Below are positions 58,590 to 64,000 of a stretch of 64,000 nt of DNA, in pieces. The stretch is taken from assembly GCA_049997955.1 (NCBI GenBank), contig JAEBDY010000005.1:310001-374000 (forward strand), given 5' to 3'. The notes under the pieces are model-generated. The model had not been told where the DNA came from. It made no database searches and saw only the letters and a program-made list of their open reading frames with translations. Origin of the DNA: Umezawaea sp049997955. Lineage in GTDB: Bacteria > Actinomycetota > Actinomycetes > Mycobacteriales > Pseudonocardiaceae. A program made the translations under genes and the position numbers. How positions within the stretch are numbered: position 1 is the first letter of the stretch; every line of letters begins with the position of its first letter.

Positions 58590-59524
58590 CCAGGCGATTG
58601 CTCACCCACCTGCGGCACGTCGACCTCGCCGTGCCCGACTACGACAAGCAGTTGGAGTTCTACTCGGGCGTCTGGGGCCTGACCGAGGTCGCGAACGACT
58701 CGGGCCTGAGCTTCCTGGCCGCCGAGGGCTCGCCCGAGCAGTACGTGGTGCGGCTGCGCAAGGCCGAGGAGAAGCGCCTCGACCTGGTCGCGTTCGGCGC
58801 GGCCACCCCGGCCGACGTGGACGCGCTGGCCGACCGGCTCATCGCCGCGGGCGTGCGGCTGATCAGCACGCCCGACCGGCTCGGCACGCTCGGGGGCGGC
58901 TACGGCTTCCGGTTCTTCGACGTGGACGGCCGCACCATCGAGGTCTCCGCCGACGTAGAGGTCCGGCAGCACCGCCGCGTCGAGGAGAAGGAGTCCATCC
59001 CGGTGCGGCTCTCCCACGTGGTGCTCAACTCACCCGACCTCGACCGCACCCGCGCCTGGTACGAGCAGCACCTGTCGTTCGCGCTGTCGGACACCCTCAG
59101 CTCGCCGCACGTGGGCGACGTCATGCACTTCCTGCGGGTCAACCCGCAGCACCACAGCCTCGCCATCGCCAAGGGGCCGCACACCTCGTTGCACCACATG
59201 TCGTTCGAGCTGCGCGGCATCGACGAGTACATGCGGGGCACCGGTCGGCTGCTGCGCGCGGGCGTGCGGAAGATCTGGGGACCGGGTCGGCACCTGGCCG
59301 GGGACAACACGTTCTCCTACTTCTTCGACCCGCACGGCAACACCGTCGAGTACACCACCGAGCTGGAGCAGCTGGACGAGGACACCTGGCACCCGCACGT
59401 CCACGACTTCTCCCAGCCCGAGGTCACCGACCAGTGGGGCACCGCCAACCCGATGAGCGAACTGGTGGCCAAGGAGTCGTTCAACGACCCCGACCGCGGC
59501 TGCTTCGTCGCCCCGCCGGTGTGA
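58586..59524 (+). CDS. extradiol ring-cleavage dioxygenase (VOC, two-domain type I)
   Basis: The 312-residue protein consists of two VOC modules. The N-terminal one (HLRHVDLAVPDYDKQLEFY) is structural and the C-terminal one carries the 2-His-1-Glu iron site: SHVVLNSPDLDRTRAWYEQHL (His), SLHHMSFELRGIDEY (His) and GNTVEYTTELEQL (Glu). This is the catechol 2,3-dioxygenase/2,3-dihydroxybiphenyl-dioxygenase class. It should open the ring made by the flavin monooxygenase. GTG 58586 overlaps the preceding stop. Substrate unknown. Confidence 0.88.
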   Translation: MTRRLLTHLRHVDLAVPDYDKQLEFYSGVWGLTEVANDSGLSFLAAEGSPEQYVVRLRKAEEKRLDLVAFGAATPADVDALADRLIAAGVRLISTPDRLGTLGGGYGFRFFDVDGRTIEVSADVEVRQHRRVEEKESIPVRLSHVVLNSPDLDRTRAWYEQHLSFALSDTLSSPHVGDVMHFLRVNPQHHSLAIAKGPHTSLHHMSFELRGIDEYMRGTGRLLRAGVRKIWGPGRHLAGDNTFSYFFDPHGNTVEYTTELEQLDEDTWHPHVHDFSQPEVTDQWGTANPMSELVAKESFNDPDRGCFVAPPV

Positions 59525-59528
59525 CGGC

Positions 59529-60461
59529 ATGAGGTTCACGACCTACCGGCACGAGGGGTGCGAACGGGTCGGCGTGCTCGACGACGCCGACCTGCTGCAC
59601 CCGCTCGACGCGGCCTCGCTGCTCGAAGTGCTCGACGACCTGCCCGCGGCCGGTGCGGACGCCCTCGCCCGCGCCCCCGGACCGCACGTCTCGGCGGTGC
59701 GGCTGCTCGCGCCGCTGCGCCCGCCGTCGGTCCGCGACTTCCTCACCTTCGAGGAGCACGTGGAGGGGATGCGGGCGGGCGCGGGCGTGCCCGAGCAGTG
59801 GTACGCCGCGCCCACGTTCTACTTCACCAACCCCCACGCCGTCCTCGGCCCGCACGATGACGTGCCCGTGCCACCGGGGTGCGCCCGGTTCGACTTCGAG
59901 CTGGAGGTCGCCGCCGTCATCGGCCGCGAGGGCCGTGACCTCACCCCGGACCAGGCGCGCGACCACATCGCCGGCTACACGATCTTCAACGACTGGTCCG
60001 CCCGCGACCTGCAGACCGCCGAGATGACCGTGGGCCTCGGACCGTGCAAGGGCAAGGACACCGCCACCACGCTCGGCCCGTGGCTGGTCACCCCCGACGA
60101 GCTGGAACCGCGCCGCGACGCCGACGGGCTGCTGCGCCTGGCCCTGACCGCCGAGGTGAACGGCGAGGTCGTCGGCTCGGACCTGCTGTCCAACATGAGC
60201 TGGACCTTCGAGGAGATGACCGCCTACGCCTCGCGCGGCACGGCCGTGCGCCCCGGTGACGTGCTCGGTTCGGGCACCTGCGGCAACGGCGGCTGCCTGG
60301 CCGAGCTGTGGGGCAGGGGAGGGGACCGGCCGCCGCTGGCGCCCGGCGACACCGTCACCCTCACCGTCGAGGGCATCGGCGGGCTGAGCAGCACCGTGGT
60401 GGCGGGAACGACGCTCATCCCGCTGCCACCTGCCCGCCGTCGTCCCCGAACCCGGCCGTGA
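59529..60461 (+). CDS. fumarylacetoacetate hydrolase-family protein (2)
   Basis: The 310-residue FAH-fold protein differs from the first: FLTFEEHVEGMRAGAGVPEQWY, the acid pair in RFDFELEVAAVIG, IFNDWSARDLQ and SGTCGNGGCLAELWG. It resembles the group that acts on ring-cleavage products or their hydroxy-dienoate tautomers. It starts four bases after the dioxygenase stop and is the last gene of the operon, meeting the convergent LacI gene five bases further on. Its C-terminus is basic (PPARRRPRTRP). Confidence 0.86.
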   Translation: MRFTTYRHEGCERVGVLDDADLLHPLDAASLLEVLDDLPAAGADALARAPGPHVSAVRLLAPLRPPSVRDFLTFEEHVEGMRAGAGVPEQWYAAPTFYFTNPHAVLGPHDDVPVPPGCARFDFELEVAAVIGREGRDLTPDQARDHIAGYTIFNDWSARDLQTAEMTVGLGPCKGKDTATTLGPWLVTPDELEPRRDADGLLRLALTAEVNGEVVGSDLLSNMSWTFEEMTAYASRGTAVRPGDVLGSGTCGNGGCLAELWGRGGDRPPLAPGDTVTLTVEGIGGLSSTVVAGTTLIPLPPARRRPRTRP

Positions 60462-60466
60462 TCGAG

Positions 60467-61468
60467 TTAGGACGACGCTCGCTCGACCAGTTTCGGCTCG
60501 AACACCTGCCGCTGGTGGCGGTGCTCGGGCCCCAGGTCGATCTCGTCGGCGAGCATCCGCGCCGCGGCCTGACCCAACTGGTAGCCGTCGACGTGCACCG
60601 AGGTCAGGGGCACGGCGGCGGTCTCGGCGGCGTCCGTGCCGTCGTAGCCGACGACGGCCAGGTCGCCCGGCACGGACAGGCCCGCGCGCAGCACCACCTG
60701 CATCACACCCAGCGCCAGCAGGTCGTTGGCGCAGAACACGGCGGTGGGCCGGTCCGCCGAGGCCAGCAACCGCTCGCCCGCCCGCCGACCCTGCTCGGCG
60801 GTGAACGCCCCCACCTCCACCACCCGCAGCGCGTCGGCCGGGCGGCCCGCCCGCCGCAGGGCCCGTGCGCTGCCCGCGCGCCGGTCGATCGACTGCCGCA
60901 TGCTCATCGGGCCGGTGACGAAGGCGATGTCGCTGTGCCCGCGCCCGAGCAGGTGGGTGACGGCCTGCTCCGCGCCCGCCACGTCGTCCACCGCCACGCA
61001 GCAGACGTCGGGCAGGTCGGCGACGTTGTCCAGCAGCACCACCCGCAGCCCGCGCGACCGCAACCCGGCCAGCCACTCGGCGGTCGGGTGCACCGGGTTG
61101 ATGAGCACGCCCTGCATGCGCTGCTCGGTGATCAGGTCGAGGTAGCGCCGCTCCTTGACGGGGGAGACGTCGCTGTTGCACAGCATGACCGCGTTGTCGA
61201 AGGCGAGCATCGTGTCCTCGCAGCCGCGCGCCACGTCGGTGAGGAACGGGTTGCGCACGTCGAACACCACCAGGGCGACCGCTTTGGTGCGACCGCTGAC
61301 CATGGTGCGGGCGGCGCCGTTGGGCAGGTAGCCCAGCCGCTCGATGACCTGGAGAACTCGGGCGCGGGTGGCGGCGGCGACCCGGTCGGGGCGGTTGAGG
61401 ACGTTGGAGACGGTGGCCGTGGAGACCCCGGCGGTCTCGGCCACCTGCTTGATGCCCACCGTCGACAT
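60467..61468 (-). CDS. LacI-family regulator downstream of rhamnosidase
   Basis: The 333-residue protein has the N-terminal LacI HTH (GIKQVAETAGVSTATVSNVL) with hinge helix NGAARTMVSGRTKAVALVVF, and a sugar-binding domain (VFDVRNPFLTDVARGCEDTM; VAVVGYDGTDAAETAAVPLT). It starts two bases after the stop of the rhamnosidase gene on the same strand, so both are one transcript. It most likely represses the rhamnosidase operon until a rhamnose-derived sugar is present. The operator lies outside the window. Confidence 0.88.
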   Translation of the reverse strand: MSTVGIKQVAETAGVSTATVSNVLNRPDRVAAATRARVLQVIERLGYLPNGAARTMVSGRTKAVALVVFDVRNPFLTDVARGCEDTMLAFDNAVMLCNSDVSPVKERRYLDLITEQRMQGVLINPVHPTAEWLAGLRSRGLRVVLLDNVADLPDVCCVAVDDVAGAEQAVTHLLGRGHSDIAFVTGPMSMRQSIDRRAGSARALRRAGRPADALRVVEVGAFTAEQGRRAGERLLASADRPTAVFCANDLLALGVMQVVLRAGLSVPGDLAVVGYDGTDAAETAAVPLTSVHVDGYQLGQAAARMLADEIDLGPEHRHQRQVFEPKLVERASS

Positions 61469-61470
61469 CG

Positions 61471-64000
61471 TCAGACCCCCACCGCGGTTGTGCGAACCGG
61501 GATCGTACCCGTCACGGGATCCTGGTGAGCGGGTCGGCACCGCGCGGTGACGCGGTGGACACCCGACCCGACGTGCAGCGGCTCCTGCCCGACCAGGTCG
61601 ACCACGGCCGTGGTGTTCGGCGGCACGACGATCTCCACCGTCAGTTCCTCGCCTGCCCGCCACCACGACACCCGTGCCCGCCCGTACGGGGTCTCGTGCT
61701 CGGCGCAGGCGCTGGTCAAGCCGCCGCCGGGACGTGGGGCGACGCGGATGCGCCGGTAGGCGGGGGCGTCGGGGGACAGGCCCGCGACGGTGCGGTGCAG
61801 CCAGTCGGCGACCGAGCCGAGCGCGTAGTGGTTGAACGAGGTCATCTCGCCGGGGTTGACGGAGCCGTCGGGCAGCATCGAGTCCCAGCGCTCCCAGATC
61901 GTCGTCGCCCCCATGGCCACCGCGTACAGCCAGGACGGGCACTCGCGCTGGGTGAGCAGCAGGTAGGCGTCGTCCAGGTGACCGGAGTCGGCCAGCGCGT
62001 CGAGCACGACCGGGGTGCCCGCGAACCCGGTGCCGACGCGGTGGCCGTCGGCGCGCACCAGTTCCGCCAGCCGTCGCCCCACGTCCTCGCGCCGGTCGTC
62101 CGGGACGAGGTCGAAGCGCAGGGCCAGCGCGAGAGCGGTGGGCGTGTCGGTCCTTGGCACGCCTGCGGCCAGGTAGGCGTTCACGAAGCCGGTCTTCACC
62201 CGATCGTGCAGCGCGCGGTAGCGGGCCGCGTCGGCGGCCGCGCCCAGCAGTTCGGCGGTGTCGGCCAGCACCCGCGCGGACAGCGCCGCGTAGGCGGTGG
62301 CGACCAGGTGGGGGTCGGTGCGCGCCGCGGCAGGGTCCTCCGGGGGCGCGGCCGGGTCGAGCCAGTCCCCGAGTTGTCGGCCCCGCCGCCACACGCCGTC
62401 CTCGTCGAGCAACGACGCCACGAGGTCCACCCAGCCGCGAGCGCTGGAGTACTGGTCGCGCAACACCTCCAGATCACCGAACCGCTCGTGCAGCACCCAC
62501 GGGGTCAGCACGGCCGCGTCACCCCACACCGCACCGGGCCACACCGGGGTCCACTCGCCGTCGGGCAGGGTCGGGATGGAGGGGATGAAGAACGGCACCG
62601 CGCCGTCGGGAAGTTGGTCGGCGGCGAGGTCGGCCAGCCAGGACGTCAGCATCCCGGCGCAGTCGTGCAGGAACGCCGCCGTGGGCGCGAACACCTGGAT
62701 GTCGCCGGTCCAGCCCAGGCGCTCGTCGCGCTGCGGGCAGTCGGTGGGGACGTCGAGGAAGTTGCCGCGCATGCTCCACACCACGTTCTCGTGCAGCCGC
62801 TCCAGCACCGGGTCCGAGCAGGAGAACCACCCCGTGCGGCGCATGTCGGTGTGGCACACCACCGCGGTCACAGCGGTCGGGTCGAGCGCGCCGGGCCAGC
62901 CGGACACCTCGGCGTAGCGGAAGCCGTGGAAGGTGAACGACGGCTCCCACTCCTCCGCCCCGCCGCCGCGCAGCACGTACCGGTCGACCGACACCGCGGT
63001 GCGCAACGGGCGCACGCACAGCTCGCCGTCCTCCAGCACCTCGGCGTGCCGCAGCACCACCTCGCGTCCGGCTTCGCCGTGCACCCGGATGCGCAGCCGT
63101 CCGACCAGGTTCTGCCCGAAGTCCACCAGGTACCGGCCGTCGCCTTTCGGGATCACCGACACCGGAGCCACCAGTTCGGTGCGCCGCACAGGGGGACCGG
63201 TGGGCGCCACCAGCGTGCCGGGGTCGCGCTCCACGACCTCGACCGCGCCCCACGCCGAGTCGTCGTAGCCTGGCTCGGACCAGCCGCGCGGGTCCAAGCG
63301 GGCGTCGAAGTGCTCCCCCTCGTACAACCCGGCCGACACCAGACCGCCCTCACCGGCCCGCCAACCCCCGTCGGTGCCCACGACCAGGCGCGCGCCGTCG
63401 ACGTAGGTGATCTCCAGCTGCACCAGCGCTCCGAGCCGATCGCCGTAGACGTCGCGCGTGCCGCCGTTGAACCCCAGCCTTCCCCGGTACCAGCCGTCGG
63501 CCAGCGCCACGCCCACCGCGTTGGACCCGGACCGCAGCAGGTCGGTCACGTCGTGGGTGCGGTACCGCAACCGATCCCGGTAGCTGGTCCACCCAGGAGC
63601 GAGCACGTCGTCGCCCACTGGAAGGCCGTTGAGGCGCAGCTCGTGCACGCCGTGCGACGTGGTGTAGGCGCGGGCGTGGGCCACCGGTCCGTCCACGGTG
63701 AACTCCGTGCGCAGCAGGGGTGGCCGGTCGGTCGGGATCGAGGGGGAGACCATGCGCGCGGTCCAGTCCTCGGCGCGCAGCAAGCCGGTTTCGAGCGTGG
63801 TCGGTTCGCTCCAGGGCGTGGACCGCCCATCCCTGCTCCACGCGCGCACCCGCACCACGCGGCGCTGTCGCGAGCCCAGCGGCGGCGCCGGCCACGGCAC
63901 CAGGTTCGACTCCCCGGACTCCACCCGATGGCGGTGGACCTCCTCGCCAGGACCGAAGACCTCGACCTCGTAGGCGTGTTGCGACCAGCCGGACGCCGGG
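61471..64000 (-). CDS. glycoside hydrolase family 78 alpha-L-rhamnosidase (5' end outside window)
   Basis: At least 843 codons are visible and the frame is still open at the window end, so the N-terminus is missing. Beta-sandwich domains come first (SGWSQHAYEVEVFGPG; TEFTVDGPVAHARAYTTSHG). The (alpha/alpha)6 catalytic barrel follows with the GH78 hallmark DCPQRDERLGWTGDIQVF, which contains the acidic residues, and IWERWDSMLPDGSVNPGEM. A C-terminal beta domain ends the protein. It removes terminal alpha-L-rhamnose from plant glycosides or polysaccharides. Whether it is exported depends on the N-terminus not shown. Operon with the LacI regulator. Confidence 0.9.
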   Translation of the reverse strand, partial: PASGWSQHAYEVEVFGPGEEVHRHRVESGESNLVPWPAPPLGSRQRRVVRVRAWSRDGRSTPWSEPTTLETGLLRAEDWTARMVSPSIPTDRPPLLRTEFTVDGPVAHARAYTTSHGVHELRLNGLPVGDDVLAPGWTSYRDRLRYRTHDVTDLLRSGSNAVGVALADGWYRGRLGFNGGTRDVYGDRLGALVQLEITYVDGARLVVGTDGGWRAGEGGLVSAGLYEGEHFDARLDPRGWSEPGYDDSAWGAVEVVERDPGTLVAPTGPPVRRTELVAPVSVIPKGDGRYLVDFGQNLVGRLRIRVHGEAGREVVLRHAEVLEDGELCVRPLRTAVSVDRYVLRGGGAEEWEPSFTFHGFRYAEVSGWPGALDPTAVTAVVCHTDMRRTGWFSCSDPVLERLHENVVWSMRGNFLDVPTDCPQRDERLGWTGDIQVFAPTAAFLHDCAGMLTSWLADLAADQLPDGAVPFFIPSIPTLPDGEWTPVWPGAVWGDAAVLTPWVLHERFGDLEVLRDQYSSARGWVDLVASLLDEDGVWRRGRQLGDWLDPAAPPEDPAAARTDPHLVATAYAALSARVLADTAELLGAAADAARYRALHDRVKTGFVNAYLAAGVPRTDTPTALALALRFDLVPDDRREDVGRRLAELVRADGHRVGTGFAGTPVVLDALADSGHLDDAYLLLTQRECPSWLYAVAMGATTIWERWDSMLPDGSVNPGEMTSFNHYALGSVADWLHRTVAGLSPDAPAYRRIRVAPRPGGGLTSACAEHETPYGRARVSWWRAGEELTVEIVVPPNTTAVVDLVGQEPLHVGSGVHRVTARCRPAHQDPVTGTIPVRTTAVGV

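Overview
The window is 64 kb of very GC-rich DNA with dense, mostly short operons, GTG starts, 4-nt stop/start overlaps, lipoprotein and Tat signal peptides, and many one-component regulators (PucR, MocR, TetR, LysR, LacI, MerR, XRE/MmyB-like). This fits an actinomycete chromosome. Family content (DesA3-like desaturase with its reductase, EspC-like ESX substrate, YbaB-like partner, DUF993 sugar operon) suggests Pseudonocardiaceae or a close relative. The genus is an inference and was not checked. I saw no rRNA, tRNA, CRISPR, prophage or PKS/NRPS gene cluster.

Region 1 (1-13.6 kb): a gene-poor left end, then a small membrane protein and a PrmC-related methyltransferase. The methyltransferase is preceded by a 15-codon leader ORF and two hairpins, which together look like a ribosome-sensing attenuator. 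Next come a MocR regulator divergent from a Cys/Met-metabolism PLP enzyme, a STAS protein, a frameshifted ORF, a methyltransferase, a PucR regulator, an ArsR sensor divergent from an MFS exporter with a His-rich tail, a secreted HNH lipoprotein, a membrane protein and an IS5-type transposase fragment.

Region 2 (12.5-25.2 kb): a DeoR/LacI-type hybrid regulator followed by two decayed sugar-catabolism genes. An intact three-gene operon (Gfo/Idh/MocA, DUF993, sugar isomerase/epimerase) lies behind a perfect LacI-type operator. After it come a lipoprotein, an aminotransferase, a neutral ceramidase, and a PucR regulator divergent from a ferredoxin-reductase/fatty-acid-desaturase pair.

Region 3 (25.4-47.5 kb): a four-PAS GGDEF/EAL protein, an orphan ketosynthase, a Tat-lipoprotein amidohydrolase behind an AT-rich nested operator, a MarR regulator and a complete OpuC-type osmolyte importer. 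Then an AraC-VOC pair, a UvrA paralogue and a LigA paralogue separated by strong hairpins, an erythromycin-esterase-like protein divergent from a double-HTH MerR regulator, a HIBYL-CoA-hydrolase-like enzyme, and an oxidoreductase/TetR/membrane operon divergent from a second, paralogous TetR.

Region 4 (47.6-64 kb): a beta-lactamase-fold pseudogene, a four-gene ESX-associated operon (YbaB-like, EspC-like, large helical protein, membrane protein) with no secretion machinery nearby, and an XRE regulator divergent from a zinc alcohol dehydrogenase. A LysR-controlled six-gene aromatic meta-cleavage operon (FAH, cyclase, FAD monooxygenase, ACMSD-like amidohydrolase, extradiol dioxygenase, FAH) follows. 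The window ends with a LacI regulator downstream of a GH78 alpha-L-rhamnosidase whose 5' end lies outside.

The observations I consider most worth checking are the leader-peptide attenuator at 2.0-2.1 kb, the orphan ESX-substrate operon at 48-51 kb, the aromatic operon of unknown substrate at 53.5-60.5 kb, and a dispersed TCCACNGTGGA palindrome found mostly between genes.
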